This document shows positions 8,808 through 18,774 of a stretch of DNA of 54,656 bases, in pieces. Each line of letters starts with the position of its first letter. Positions within the stretch are counted from its first letter, which is position 1. Below the pieces are notes generated by a model, which was not told the origin of the DNA, made no database searches, and worked only from the letters and a program-made list of their open reading frames with translations. This stretch comes from Planctomycetia bacterium (GTDB lineage: Bacteria; Planctomycetota; Planctomycetia; Pirellulales; Thermoguttaceae), in the NCBI GenBank assembly GCA_030527015.1, contig JAUNBR010000017.1, positions 1 to 54,656 of the forward strand, read 5' to 3'. The translations under genes were made by a program, and so were the position numbers.

Positions 8808-11114
8808 ATGATGAAAAATCGGGGTAAATTAAAAAATAAAAGACGATTTTCTGATCTGTTAGTCGGTGATGAGAGTGCTGTACAGAGTGTCAGAGGATCT
8901 GAAGAAACACTGCGGGAAATGACGGATGATATGAAAGATAAAGAGACGTTTACCGGGAGTGTTCAGAATTCGGATACGCAGATTATTCCTGAAAACCCCT
9001 GTGCGGAAAGTAGTGAAAATGCAGAGAAAATTTCGGTAAAAAAAAAGGGGAGAAGTGTTTTTGGGGGTATTCTTTCCAAATTAAAAAGTTTTGGAACGTT
9101 TTTGGTCTATAAACCATTTCATTTTGCCGGGAAATGTTTTTTATTATGGTATACTGCCCGAGTGGAAAAGAGAAAAATTGCACTTCAGCTAAAAATGGAG
9201 AAAATAGCTGAAAATGAAGTTTTTGCGGGACAGGCCGAGGAAAAACAAAAAAAGAATAAAAATCGTTCAATTAATGAAACTGAAGTAAATTTTCCAGAAG
9301 AAATACGCATCCAAGAATGTGCATATAATTTATCAGAGCAGGGAAGGTTAAATGGCAGAGAATGTTCGGAATTAGGAACGCAAGAAATATCGGAAGAATT
9401 TTTGCCATATGACGAAAAAGAGGAACTTCATCCAAGAAAATATTTGCGAAAATGTGGACATTTTTTAGGAAAAACTTCTCTTCGGCGGTGGACGTGTGCT
9501 GGGATTATCGTAATTCTTTTCGGTGGAGTAATGTTTTTGGGAGTGCGGCATTTTTTATTGGATGTGGAGGAAACCTCAGAGACTGTCGCTTTACAGAAGA
9601 ATATGGAAACGAAAAATGAGGATGCGCCAGAAGATAAAAATGAAGAAGGGACATCAGAGAATTTAGTGCAGGGAGAAGTTCATCCCGGGCAAAATATTTC
9701 GGAAACATCAGAGGATCTTTTAAAGATTCCGAATCTGGATGATTCTTTTTCTTCTTTTATTCCTTCATCTTTAAGTTCAGAAGACTCTGATTCTGTAAGT
9801 TCAGAATTTTCGGAAGTGCTTACACTTCCATCTTCTTCATCTGAGCAGGCCGAAACACCGGGAAATATGGAAGATGTTAATTTCCTCGAAAGTCGTGAAA
9901 GAGTTTCTCATATTTCAGAAACCGGTACTGAATTAGAGGGAAAAGGAACTCTGCCTCAGAAAGTGTCGGTTCAGGAAATATCTGAAACAGAAAAAATAGA
10001 TAAAATAAATGAAGATAATTTTCTGGATTCTGATTTATTATTACCACCGACAGATTTTACAGGTTCAGAAAATAAAGAAATATCACTGGAAAATGAAGAG
10101 ATTAAAAATCTGGAAAAGGACGCACGAATAACAAAAAGAGAGGAAAAAGGGTTAAATACGGAAATTATAGTACCCAGGCGTTCAGTTAAAATGATTCCTT
10201 TAAACTCTTTACCACGAGTAAATGCGGAAATGAAAACGGAACGGGAGTATACTTTAGCAGACAGTTTGGCGGAAATGCCGTATGTCGAATCACGTGATAT
10301 TTTGGCACCACCAGATTTTACAGTAAAAGAAGACATGGCGGAGGTTTCTGCACCAGCAAAAAATCTTACAGATGAAAAAAGTACACAAGAAATTAAAGGG
10401 ATAAATGCGTGCGATCATACATTACCAGCTCTGCCTACTTTTGCGCATGAAGAATCAGAAAAAGTAAAAAGCTCATATGGAGATGGTGTTTCGGAAAAGG
10501 AATTAAATGCGGAAAAAAACAGCACGGAAATTTTGGGGGTATATGGAAAAAGAGAAGAATATTTGGATATAAAAAATTCGGTAAAAGAAAAGAAGATTTC
10601 GGGTGATACGGTTTACGTGGTTCAGGCGGGGGATAATTATTTAAAAATTTCTCAAAAAGTGTATGGTACAGGGAGTTACGCACGGGCGATTGCGCAGTAT
10701 AATAATATATGGGTTATTTCGGATACTCTGAATGTGGGGACAGAACTTTATATTCCAGAAAAACGATTTTTGGAAAAACATTATCCGTCATTATGTTCCA
10801 CTCGAGAGGGGATTTCATTACATCAGCTTCCGCGTCAGAGTGAGGCGGAAAATGAGAATGAGAAAAGAATGAAGACGGTTCCCCAGAAAGTTCCTGTCGG
10901 GAGTTATGTCGTTCGAGAAGGGGAGAATTTAGCGGATATAGCGAAAATGCAGCTGGGGAATGCCTCTCTTTGGGTGGAGCTGTATCAGATGAATCGTGAA
11001 ACGCTGGGTGTGCGGACAGAAAATTTGCCAGCAGGTTTAAAGCTTCGTCTGCCATTATCGAGACAGGAAGAAATTATTGCGGCTCAGCCGGAAGAGCGTG
11101 AGAGAAGATATTAA
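8808..11114 (+). CDS. large single-pass membrane protein with two C-terminal LysM domains
   Basis: This encodes 768 residues from the ATG at 8808. An upstream in-frame ATG at 8793 lies inside a repeat element and is less likely. One transmembrane helix lies near residues 230-252 (CAGIIVILFGGVMFLGV). The roughly 230 residues before it are basic and cytoplasmic in character. The 350 residues after it are acidic, Ser/Glu-rich and probably disordered. Two LysM-type domains follow: one near residue 600 (VYVVQAGDNYLKISQKVYG ... YNNIW ... LYIPEK) and one near residue 698 (YVVREGENLADIAKMQLG ... LKLRLP). LysM binds N-acetylglucosamine-containing glycans, so the outer end may contact peptidoglycan. 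The position after rsmH, where ftsL often sits, suggests a cell-envelope role, but this is inference. Confidence 0.8.
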   Translation: MMKNRGKLKNKRRFSDLLVGDESAVQSVRGSEETLREMTDDMKDKETFTGSVQNSDTQIIPENPCAESSENAEKISVKKKGRSVFGGILSKLKSFGTFLVYKPFHFAGKCFLLWYTARVEKRKIALQLKMEKIAENEVFAGQAEEKQKKNKNRSINETEVNFPEEIRIQECAYNLSEQGRLNGRECSELGTQEISEEFLPYDEKEELHPRKYLRKCGHFLGKTSLRRWTCAGIIVILFGGVMFLGVRHFLLDVEETSETVALQKNMETKNEDAPEDKNEEGTSENLVQGEVHPGQNISETSEDLLKIPNLDDSFSSFIPSSLSSEDSDSVSSEFSEVLTLPSSSSEQAETPGNMEDVNFLESRERVSHISETGTELEGKGTLPQKVSVQEISETEKIDKINEDNFLDSDLLLPPTDFTGSENKEISLENEEIKNLEKDARITKREEKGLNTEIIVPRRSVKMIPLNSLPRVNAEMKTEREYTLADSLAEMPYVESRDILAPPDFTVKEDMAEVSAPAKNLTDEKSTQEIKGINACDHTLPALPTFAHEESEKVKSSYGDGVSEKELNAEKNSTEILGVYGKREEYLDIKNSVKEKKISGDTVYVVQAGDNYLKISQKVYGTGSYARAIAQYNNIWVISDTLNVGTELYIPEKRFLEKHYPSLCSTREGISLHQLPRQSEAENENEKRMKTVPQKVPVGSYVVREGENLADIAKMQLGNASLWVELYQMNRETLGVRTENLPAGLKLRLPLSRQEEIIAAQPEERERRY

Positions 11115-11129
11115 ATTATTATAAGTATT

Positions 11130-11245
11130 TATACCCGATACACAATAAATTTCTGCTTTTTCTGTCGGTCGGCCAGTACTTTTCTCTGAAAATTTCTGTT
11201 TTTATAACGGCACAAAACTGGCATTTTAAAAGTGGAAACAGTATA
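11130..11245 (+). repeat. interspersed element, plus orientation, slightly long
   Basis: Arm A (TATACCCGATACACAATAAA) and arm B (AAAGTGGAAACAGTATA) are clear. A remnant of the extra hairpin (CTGTCGGTCGGCCAG) precedes the core. Confidence 0.88.
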
Positions 11246-11310
11246 ATTCAGTATAATAAAATAAAACATTAGAAAGTGTGAAAATAAAATTATACAAAAA
11301 TTTCAGGGAA

Positions 11311-11415
11311 ATACCTGCTTTATTTTAAATTTTCATTTTGGGTGGGCATAAGGCGTACATTTCATGTGTCGAGAAGTGCAGGAAAAGTAAAATTTTAGAT
11401 GGTATGTCTGATATA
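11311..11415 (-). repeat. decayed interspersed element, minus orientation
   Basis: Arm B (TTATTTTAAATTTTCATTTTG) and arm A (GGTATGTCTGATATA) are recognisable; the centre is diverged. Confidence 0.55.
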
Positions 11416-11541
11416 AAATAAAATATATAGGTGACCTGAAAGTATGAAATAAAGGCATCATTTATTTTTTTGAAAACACAAAAAGCTGTCATCTGACAGA
11501 AAAAAGGTAATTTATTTTTTAATTTAATTTTGGGACTAAAA

Positions 11542-13554
11542 ATGCGTCTGAATTCACAAATATATAAGGAATGGCTTCATGTGGATGTTAAACCGGGAGA
11601 AGTTCCGGATCATTACACTCTTTTAGGAATACCTCCTGGGGAAAATGATATTTCTGTAATCGAAAGTGCGTTAAATGTGAAGTTCGCGCTTCTGCGTAAA
11701 GTGGATGTTAGCAGTAATTTTGATGAATTTCGTGAGATTTTAAGTCAGTTAGAAACTGCTCGCAGTCAGTTAATTTCTCCGGTACGAGTTACGGTCTGTC
11801 CTGTGAATTCTTCAGAAAAGGAAAGTTCGCCGCAAAAAGTTATAAAGGAAACACCTTCCGTTACGGAACCCGAAAAAGAGGACGAGGAATCAGGTAAACC
11901 CATTTTTAATACATTACATTTTAATACATTAACTGAAAAATTTTTATTTTTAGGTCAGTGTATTTTAGCGTTTTGTCTGGGATTATGTGTATGTTTTTAT
12001 ATGATGCGTACTGCACCGCGTGATCCGGGCGGGCGTGTAATTTTCCATTCTCAGGAAAAAAATGTTACGGTGGAAGAGCCGATATATAATGAAATTCCAG
12101 GAGAAGCGGATGTTATGGTCAGACCGAATGTTCAGAAACATGCGAAACGTCTGCTGAGTAATCTTACGGATACAGAAGGGGAAGGATCTGAAAAATTGTC
12201 ACCGAGGGAACCTGTATTACCAGATATTTCGGATACAGAGATGGAAGAAGATGATACAGTTCTGCGTGAAGAAGTGAATGAGCGTTTATCGGAAAAAAAG
12301 GAAATAGCGGAGGTAAAGAAGGAGAATTCTCGAGAGACTAATATATCGGATAATACGCGGAAATCACGTTCTGGGCAGGGTGGGCGCAGTGGTTTCGGAA
12401 ATATGATTGCGAGAAAAAAGAATACGCAAAAATCGGATGCTCCAGAAACTGGCACGGAACCTTTCATGGAGGATAAAACCGTGGATGTGACAAAAGTCGC
12501 TGTGGTTAAAAAAGGTCAAGATACAAAAATTCAGGAGTTACCGAAACCTGATCAGACGAAAATTCCGCCGTATCCTCCCACGGAAAAGAAAACGGATCCG
12601 TATATGGCAGTAACAGGAAAGAAACGGTTACCGGTTCCTCATTCTCTGGAAGTGTCGAAAATTAAACAGGTGTTATATCGAGAATATGTGGTGAATGCCA
12701 AAACTCCTGAGAAAGAACGTGCACTGGTGGAATTATTGTGTAGCCAGGCGACTGCCGCGACCATGGATCCGGCCAAGCGTTATGCGTATCTGGATACGGC
12801 ATTATCCGTGGCCACGAAAAGTTGTGATATTAAGGAATCTTTGCGTGTCGTGGAGCTGTTAAATCATTATTTTGATATAAGTTTATCTGATGCGAAATAT
12901 GAAGTATTTCACCAGATCGCTCTGGAATTTCAGCTGGAAAATTCTTTTTTGAAGCAGAAGGGAAAGATAAACACATTTATTCGTATGGCGGAGCAGACGC
13001 GCAGAGATTATGTGGCGCAGAGCCGTTTTGATCTGGCGTCTCAGCTTTTTGATAGTGTATATGATGTATGCAGATATCCGAATATATCTTCGGAAATACG
13101 AAAACATATTTTTCATATTAAAAGTGATATGAATTATATGTGGGAACGTTTTCAGGTATATCAGGAGGCCAGAACTGTTTTGGCGGAAAATCCGTCGGAT
13201 GAAACTGCGAATATGACGGTGGGAATTTGGCTGTGTGAAATGGAAGAAAGCCTTCAGAAGGCGCTTCCGTATCTGGCTCAGGGCACGGATAAAACGATAA
13301 AATCTTTAGCGGCACGTGAATTGGAAATCCGTCAAAATCCGCGGGGGAATATGGATCAGGAACTGACGATCGCCGATAATTGGTGGAATGTTGGAAAAGA
13401 GAAAGATTTTTCGCGAAAATTACAGGATGTTTTTTGTGGTCATGCTGTGGAAATTTACCAGAAAGTTTTACCTCAGATCGAAGATCAGAGGATGCAGACG
13501 CTGGTTTCGAAAAGAATTGATCAGCACACGGAAGGAGAGCCCACGAACAGATAA
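11542..13554 (+). CDS. membrane protein with DnaJ-like N-terminal domain
   Basis: This encodes 670 residues from the ATG at 11542; a TTG at 11530 is also in frame. Residues 1-85 (IYKEWLHVDV, PDHYTLLGIPPGE, EILSQLETARSQLI) match a J-domain-like region found at the start of many planctomycete membrane proteins. The usual HPD tripeptide of true J-domains is not evident, so Hsp70 stimulation is doubtful. A transmembrane helix lies near residues 136-160 (FLFLGQCILAFCLGLCVCFY). It is followed by a charged low-complexity stretch and a C-terminal alpha-helical region (about 380-670) that looks repeat-like. The function is unknown. It is transcribed in the same direction as the LysM protein gene and converges on the ribosomal operon. 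Confidence 0.75.
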   Translation: MRLNSQIYKEWLHVDVKPGEVPDHYTLLGIPPGENDISVIESALNVKFALLRKVDVSSNFDEFREILSQLETARSQLISPVRVTVCPVNSSEKESSPQKVIKETPSVTEPEKEDEESGKPIFNTLHFNTLTEKFLFLGQCILAFCLGLCVCFYMMRTAPRDPGGRVIFHSQEKNVTVEEPIYNEIPGEADVMVRPNVQKHAKRLLSNLTDTEGEGSEKLSPREPVLPDISDTEMEEDDTVLREEVNERLSEKKEIAEVKKENSRETNISDNTRKSRSGQGGRSGFGNMIARKKNTQKSDAPETGTEPFMEDKTVDVTKVAVVKKGQDTKIQELPKPDQTKIPPYPPTEKKTDPYMAVTGKKRLPVPHSLEVSKIKQVLYREYVVNAKTPEKERALVELLCSQATAATMDPAKRYAYLDTALSVATKSCDIKESLRVVELLNHYFDISLSDAKYEVFHQIALEFQLENSFLKQKGKINTFIRMAEQTRRDYVAQSRFDLASQLFDSVYDVCRYPNISSEIRKHIFHIKSDMNYMWERFQVYQEARTVLAENPSDETANMTVGIWLCEMEESLQKALPYLAQGTDKTIKSLAARELEIRQNPRGNMDQELTIADNWWNVGKEKDFSRKLQDVFCGHAVEIYQKVLPQIEDQRMQTLVSKRIDQHTEGEPTNR

Positions 13555-13625
13555 ATACGGTTTTTCTTGAGTAAAAATAAACATTTTTTGGAAGGAACAC
13601 TCTATTTTTGATTTTTTCAGATGTT

Positions 13626-13735
13626 TATACCGGATGCACTATAAATCGCTGCTTCTCCGGCATTTTTAGTGAAGTAAAAATATCTCTGCTGCCTGCGGGG
13701 ACAGGGAAGGCTAAAAATTTAGTGTATCAGGAATA
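13626..13735. repeat. composite interspersed element with arm A at both ends
   Basis: It begins TATACCGGATGCACTATAAA and ends TTTAGTGTATCAGGAATAT, so both tips are arm A in inverted orientation. The centre carries GCCTGCGGGGACAGG, related to the extra hairpin. Confidence 0.75.
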
Positions 13736-13928
13736 TGAAATTTTCGTTTTTGTATTTTGTATGTATGAAATGTCTGCTTCCGTGGGCACTCAAAAAATTT
13801 TAATATAAAATCGGGATAAAAACTGATTTTTTTGTATGATGCCGGCAGCAGACATACTTCGGAAATCGGTTTTTTTCAGATGGAATTTTGATAGTATATT
13901 TTTAGGATTTTAATTTGGATCTTCTGGA

Positions 13929-14033
13929 TATACTGTTTCCACTTTAAATTTCCGTTTTGTGCGGCTCAGGAAGAGGCATCTTCAGAGAAGCAAAAATGCC
14001 ACAAAAGTGGAAATTTAAAGGTGCATCGGTATA
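13929..14033 (-). repeat. 105-bp interspersed element, minus orientation
   Basis: Full-length copy. Arm B is perfect (TATACTGTTTCCACTTTAAA). The right end is GTGGAAATTTAAAGGTGCATCGGTATA, an apparent mixture of arm B and arm A sequence. Confidence 0.9.
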
Positions 14034-14216
14034 ATATGGAGGCACGAAAATTTTATTTTTCTTTATTATTTTGGCCGAAAATACCGTTCTCTGAACTGCA
14101 TGAACTGTGATATAAAGGGAAGTTGGATGCTCTGAGAATCATGTGTAATCCGCTGCCCGAAGTTTTCTATAAAACTGATAAAATAATTTTTAATAAAAAT
14201 TTTTGAACCCAGTTTT

Positions 14217-14321
14217 GTACCTGATGTACTATAAAACCCTGCTTCCTAGGCATTCTGCTTTTCGCTAAAAATATCTCTTTTAGAGGCGCATAACACAGAA
14301 ATTTAAAGGAAAGTCAGTAAA
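14217..14321 (+). repeat. interspersed element, plus orientation, diverged
   Basis: Arm A (GTACCTGATGTACTATAAAA) and the end ATTTAAAGGAAAGTCAGTA are clear; the core is degraded. It lies 95 bases before the tandem array. Confidence 0.75.
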
Positions 14322-14415
14322 AAAGAAAGATTTTTCTGGGGGAGATTCTTCATTTTTGAGATATTTTTTCAGTAAAGTTTTCTAAATCCATAATAAAAAG
14401 AGACGGAAACAAAAA

Positions 14416-16005
14416 ATCAGGGCTTCTTTTTTGGGCGAGAAAACGTTACGTTTTCGGAGAATTTCCGCGGTCAAAAATTTTACGCGCCCGTATCAAGAAA
14501 GAATCCAGAAAGAAAAATCCTGGTGTTTTTTTGAGCGAGAAAACATTACATTTTCGGAGAATTTCCGCGGTCAAAAATTTTGCGCGCCCGTAACAGAAAG
14601 AATCCAGAAAAGAAAACCCCCGGCGTTTTTTTAGGCGAAAAAATTTTACGTTTTTGGAGAATTTACGCAGTCAAAAATTTTGTGTGTCCGTAACAGAAAG
14701 AATCCAGAAAGAAAAATCCCGGCGTTTTTTTTGAGCGAGAAAATTTTACGTTTTTGGAGAATTTACGCGGTCAAAATTTTGTGTGCCCGTATCAAGAAAG
14801 AATCCAGAAAGAAAAACCCCGGCTTTTTTTTGAGCGAGAAAACTTTATATTTTCAGAGAATTTACGTGGTCAAAAATTTTGTGCGTCCGTAACAGAAAGA
14901 ATCCAGAAAAGAAAAACCCCGGCGTTTTTTAGGCGAAAAAATTTTACGTTTTCGGAAAATTTACGTGGTCAAAAATTTTGTGTGCCCGTATCAAGAAAGA
15001 ATCCAGAAAAGAAAAACCCCGGCGTTTTTTTGAGCGAGAAAACTTTATATTTTCAGAGAATTTACGCGGTCAAAAATTTTACGCGCCCGTAACAGAAAGA
15101 ATCCAGAAAGAAAAATCCAGACGTTTTTTTGGGCGAAAAAACTTTATATTTTCGGAAAATTTACGTGGTCAAAAATTTTGTGCGTCCGTAACAGAAAGAA
15201 TCCAGAAAAGAAAAACCCCGGCGTTTTTTAGGCGAAAAAATTTTACGTTTTCGGAAAATTTACGTGGTCAAAAATTTTGTGCGTCCGTATAAAAAAGAAT
15301 CCAGAAAAGAAAAACCCCGGTGTTTTTTTGAGCGAGAAAATTTTACGTTTTCGGAGAATTTACGCAGCCAAAAATTTTACGCATCCGTATCCAGAAAGAA
15401 TCCAGAAAGAAAACCCCCGGCGTTTTTTTTAGGCGAGAAAACATTACATTTTCGGAGAATTTCCGTGGTCAAAAATTTTGCGTGTCCGTAACAGAAAGAA
15501 TCCAGAAAGAAAAATCCAGACGTTTTTTGGCGAGAAAACGTTACATTTTCGGAGAATTTACGCGGTCAAAAATTTTACGCGCCCGTAACAGAAAGAATCC
15601 AGAAAAGAAAAACCCCGGCGTTTTTTTGCGAGAAAACTTTATATTTTCGGAGAATTTACGCGGTCAAAATTTTAGGCGCCCGTAACAGAAAGAATCCAGA
15701 AAGAAAAAACCTGGCGTTTTTTTTGAGCGAGAAAATTTTACGTTTTTGGAGAATTTACGCGGTTAAAAATTTTGTGCGTCCGTATCAAGAAAGAATCCAG
15801 AAAAGAAAAATCCAGGTGTTTTTTTGAGCGAGAAAACTTTATATTTTCGGAGAATTTACGCAGTCAAAAATTTTACGCGCCCGTAACAGAAAGAATCCAG
15901 AAAGAAAAACCCCGGCGTTTTTTTAGGCGAGAAAACGTTACATTTTCAGAGAATTTACGCGGTCAAAAATTTTACGCGCCCGTAACAGAAAGAAGATCAG
16001 ATTCC
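14416..16005 (+). repeat. tandem array of about 16 units of 99-100 bp
   Basis: The landmark GAATCCAGAAA recurs at 14501, 14600, 14700, 14800, 14899, 14999, 15099, 15198, 15297, 15398, 15498, 15595, 15692, 15793 and 15893, and a diverged last unit follows at about 15991. Each unit reads roughly: a GCGAGAAAACGTTACGTTTTC-type short palindrome, GGAGAATTTACGCGGTCAAA, AATTTT, CGCGCCCGTAACAGAAAGAA, TCCAG, AAAAACCCCGGCG and a T-run. Two junction variants alternate irregularly (CCCGTATCAAGAAAG and CCGTAACAGAAAG). Units of 99 bases would keep a reading frame, but scattered indels break it. The array lies between two convergent genes and is unrelated to the 105-bp element. Confidence 0.95.
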
Positions 16006-16046
16006 GTGGTGCACGAGATTTCAGGATACCGATAATTTTGGGGGGA

Positions 16047-16080
16047 CAAAAAAACCTCTTGCATTCAGCAAGAGGTTTTT
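16047..16080 (-). terminator. bidirectional intrinsic terminator after rplQ
   Basis: AAAACCTCTTGC (16051-16062) and GCAAGAGGTTTT (16068-16079) form a perfect 12-bp stem with a 5-base loop, flanked by A-run and T-run. It serves the minus-strand ribosomal operon ending at 16099 and could also stop transcription from the array side. Confidence 0.9.
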
Positions 16081-16098
16081 AGTGAAGCCAAAAGATGA

Positions 16099-16698
16099 TT
16101 ATTTTTCTTCATTTACGAAACTGGGTTTCAGAGCTTTTTTATTCGGACGATCATTTTTCCCGACGAATTCAATTAAAGCTCGTGTGCCCGCGTCACCCAG
16201 ACGGGGTTTTGCCAGACGCAAAATACGAGTATATCCACCGGGCCGATCCACATAACGCGGTGCGATTACGTCGAACAGTAAGCGTGCCGCTTTTTTATCC
16301 CGCAATAATTTTAAAATATGACGGCGTGCGGCCAAAACAGGGGTCATCGCCTGATTCCATTTAGCCCATTCTTCACTTTTGCGCCATTTATCCCATTCCG
16401 GTGAACGGCGTTCTGCAGAGGGGAGTAACGCATCCGCCGCTTCTTTTGCGGGCAGAGAGCGCTTCGCGATGGTTATGCACTTTTCCACAAAAGGACGAAC
16501 TTCTTTCGCCTTCTGAAGTGTGGTAATCATACGGCCTTTCACTTTCGGAGCACCCTCATATTTATTTTTGGATACTTCGAAATCCTCATCTTCATCATCA
16601 CGTTCCGTCAGAATTAACGAAACCGCCAGCATCCGCATTAATGCGCGCTGATGTTTTGGGTTACGACCAAATTTTCGGCCTGCGAATCGGTGTCTCAT
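16099..16698 (-). CDS. rplQ: 50S ribosomal protein L17
   Basis: This encodes 199 residues, longer than the roughly 120-130 of E. coli L17. The N-terminus MRHRFAGRKFGRNPKHQRAL is the L17 signature, followed by MITTLQKAKEVRPFVEKCIT. The C-terminal family motif is GGYTRILRLAKPRLGDAG, with ALIEFVG near the end. The extra length comes mainly from a central acidic/aromatic insert (about residues 33-52 and 93-120). AAGGA lies upstream of the ATG. It is last in the ribosomal cluster, as in most bacteria, and is followed by a strong terminator. An unusually long gap of 740 bases separates it from rpoA. Confidence 0.95.
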   Translation of the reverse strand: MRHRFAGRKFGRNPKHQRALMRMLAVSLILTERDDEDEDFEVSKNKYEGAPKVKGRMITTLQKAKEVRPFVEKCITIAKRSLPAKEAADALLPSAERRSPEWDKWRKSEEWAKWNQAMTPVLAARRHILKLLRDKKAARLLFDVIAPRYVDRPGGYTRILRLAKPRLGDAGTRALIEFVGKNDRPNKKALKPSFVNEEK

Positions 16699-16781
16699 AA
16701 CATTTTCCTTTCTTTGGGGTTAATCGGTCACTTAAACCGATAAATTTTTTAAGGTGCCACGCCCCACTTCGGAGTCTTTTT

Positions 16782-16875
16782 AATGTCCATACACCGTAAA
16801 TTTTACTTTTCCTGCGATGCATAAAATGCCCGCTTCGGTGATAGTGTAACGCTTAAATTTACAGTGAAACCATAA
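16782..16875 (+). repeat. decayed interspersed element, plus orientation
   Basis: CATACACCGTAAATTTTAC and AAAATGCCCGCTTC are recognisable, and the end reads TTAAATTTACAGTGAAACCATA. It lies between rpoA and rplQ. Confidence 0.5.
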
Positions 16876-17127
16876 TGGACAAAATCCTTTCAGGTTCTGT
16901 ATATTTTTATAAAACAGAACTCAGGAAGCAGTTCGTGCCCCGATGCGAAAAGGGATTTCAAAAGAAATGTTACTGTAACTTTTGAGATCCCAAAATGAAA
17001 TATTTTTATTCGGACTTTTATGAAATCTTACATTCCATGTAATGTCTGGATTTTTTTCTGTGAAAAAATAAAATACGTAAAATCATGTGATCGTGAAAAA
17101 ATGACACTTCACACATCCGGAATATTT
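16876..17127. other. gap between rpoA and rplQ without visible features
   Basis: AT-rich sequence. No gene, hairpin or recognisable element is seen. A separate rplQ promoter could lie here, but none stands out. Confidence 0.35.
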
Positions 17128-17234
17128 TATACCTGATGCACTATGGATTTTCGTTTTCCCAGCATTTTTTCTTGCTGAAAATGACGGCATTAAGGGCCGC
17201 AAAAAACGGAAATTTAAAGTGGAATCAGAGTATA
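17128..17234 (+). repeat. 105-bp interspersed element, plus orientation
   Basis: Full-length copy between rpoA and rplQ, with arm A TATACCTGATGCACTATGGA and arm B GGAAATTTAAAGTGGAATC-AGAGTATA. Confidence 0.92.
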
Positions 17235-17235
17235 T

Positions 17236-17393
17236 TTCACTAAAAACGTCTGCCGGCAGAACCTCATAAAATGGAAATTTAAAGGAGAGCCTGTTACGGA
17301 TAAACGGTAAAATTTCTCCTTTTCAGCATTTTATGAAAGCATGAAATGCCGGATTCCACGGTGACATAAAATCTAAAATAAAACCGGAAATAA
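17236..17393 (+). repeat. two partial interspersed elements in tandem, plus orientation
   Basis: The first (17236-17297) is only a 3' half: CAGAACCTCATAAAATGG, then arm B. The second (17298-17393) is a decayed copy with TTTCAGCATTTTATGAAAGC and ATGAAATGCCGGATTCC. Confidence 0.6.
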
Positions 17394-17438
17394 TTCGTTC
17401 ATAATACCTGCTGGCTGCGCGCAGGAGCAAAATTTAAT

Positions 17439-18419
17439 TTACCGAATGGGTAAACGCATTCCCAGCTGTAATCCGTACTCTGTTAGTTTCGCGCGGATTT
17501 CATTCAGTGATGTTTCCCCAAAATTACGCATTTCCAGCAGTTCATCTTCTGTTTTGGAAATCAGTTCACCCACTGTCGAGATGTGCTCAGCTTCCAGACA
17601 GTTACTCGCGCGAACTCCCAGACGAAGCTCGGAAATCGGTAATTTTAATTTCCTCTCCAGCTCCGGGTCTATTTCACAGCCCGCCACTTTTCCTTCTGTA
17701 TGAATCTGTTCTCCCAGTTCACTATACTGAATGAATGGGTTCAGGTGTTTTCGCAAAATCTTCGCCGCTTCCACCAGCGCAATTTGTGGATTTAATGAAC
17801 CATCTGTCCATATTTCCAAAATTAATTTATCATAATTCGTTTTTTGGCCGACACGCGTTTCCACCACTTCATAACGCACTCGGACGATCGGACTAAATGT
17901 CGCATCCAGAGGAATCGCGTCCTGAACCGTATTCTTCCGTTCCGTGGCAGGCACATATCCACGTCCCTTTTCCACCACTAATTCCATCTGGAACGGGACG
18001 TCTGCCGTCAGAGTCGCGATAAGATGATTTTTATTAATAATTTCCACCATATGATCCGTGATAATATCCGAACCATAAATTGGACCCGCCGTATTTTTTT
18101 CGATTCGGATAATCCGAGGGGCTTCCGATTCAGAGCGCACCACTAGTGATTTTACGTTTAAAACGATATCTGTGACATCTTCCAGTACGCCAGGAAGAGT
18201 CGAAAACTCATGGGACACTCCCTGAATTTTAATTTGAGTGACAGCACTCCCTTCCAGACTCGAAAGTAATACCCGTCTTAAACTATTTCCGACCGTCGTG
18301 CCGAAACCACGTTCGAAAGGCTCTGCATAAAATTTTGCATACCTCTCGGTAACCGTTTCATTATCCCACGTTACAAGACTCGGCAGCTCGAGACCGCGCC
18401 AACGCATCCGCTTCAACAT
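17439..18419 (-). CDS. rpoA: DNA-directed RNA polymerase subunit alpha
   Basis: RpoA seeds assembly of RNA polymerase and contacts UP elements and activators through its C-terminal domain. This encodes 326 residues, the normal length. N-terminal domain motifs are [33 protein letters not shown] and [18 protein letters not shown]. The linker is followed by the C-terminal domain ([38 protein letters not shown]). The start is certain: AGGAGG lies six bases before the ATG. It sits between rpsK and rplQ; rpsD, which often lies before rpoA, is not present here. Confidence 0.98.
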   Translation of the reverse strand: MLKRMRWRGLELPSLVTWDNETVTERYAKFYAEPFERGFGTTVGNSLRRVLLSSLEGSAVTQIKIQGVSHEFSTLPGVLEDVTDIVLNVKSLVVRSESEAPRIIRIEKNTAGPIYGSDIITDHMVEIINKNHLIATLTADVPFQMELVVEKGRGYVPATERKNTVQDAIPLDATFSPIVRVRYEVVETRVGQKTNYDKLILEIWTDGSLNPQIALVEAAKILRKHLNPFIQYSELGEQIHTEGKVAGCEIDPELERKLKLPISELRLGVRASNCLEAEHISTVGELISKTEDELLEMRNFGETSLNEIRAKLTEYGLQLGMRLPIR

Positions 18420-18431
18420 GTTTAACCTCCT

Positions 18432-18774
18432 GGAAAAATCGAATAATTTTACCTTTCTCTAATTTATAAACAAAATACAGACAAAAACCACCGCTGCGAA
18501 TCGCCGGCGTAAGTTCTGGATCTCTTTATAAAAAATAACAGAGTAAAATTATCCTAAAGGAATCTGTGTGCAAAATATACTAAAAATCTTCCTTTCCCGG
18601 ATATATAATGATTCCTTTCACCTTCTTATTTTCGATTCGTATGAACACAAAAACGGGTAAATTATCATCAGACGCAGGAAAAATAAAATTTTTTTGTATA
18701 TTAAGTATAAAAATAAAACGCACGACTTTTGATTTTTCGCAGTGTGCGTGCGTTATTTATGGTATTCAAATATT
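18432..18774. other. gap upstream of rpoA
   Basis: No gene is visible. Given the 755-base distance from rpsK, a separate rpoA promoter probably lies in this stretch, but I did not find a convincing hexamer pair. Confidence 0.35.

Noticed and set aside
14416..16005. CRISPR array
   Set aside because: The whole 99-100-bp unit is conserved, with no unique spacers between short repeats, and no cas genes are near.
14431..16035. Repeat-protein gene encoded by the tandem array (residue pattern FSENLRGQKFCAPVTERIQK)
   Set aside because: Units vary between about 97 and 101 bases, so the frame breaks every few units. There is no continuous frame, start signal or signal peptide. An ancient decayed coding repeat cannot be excluded.
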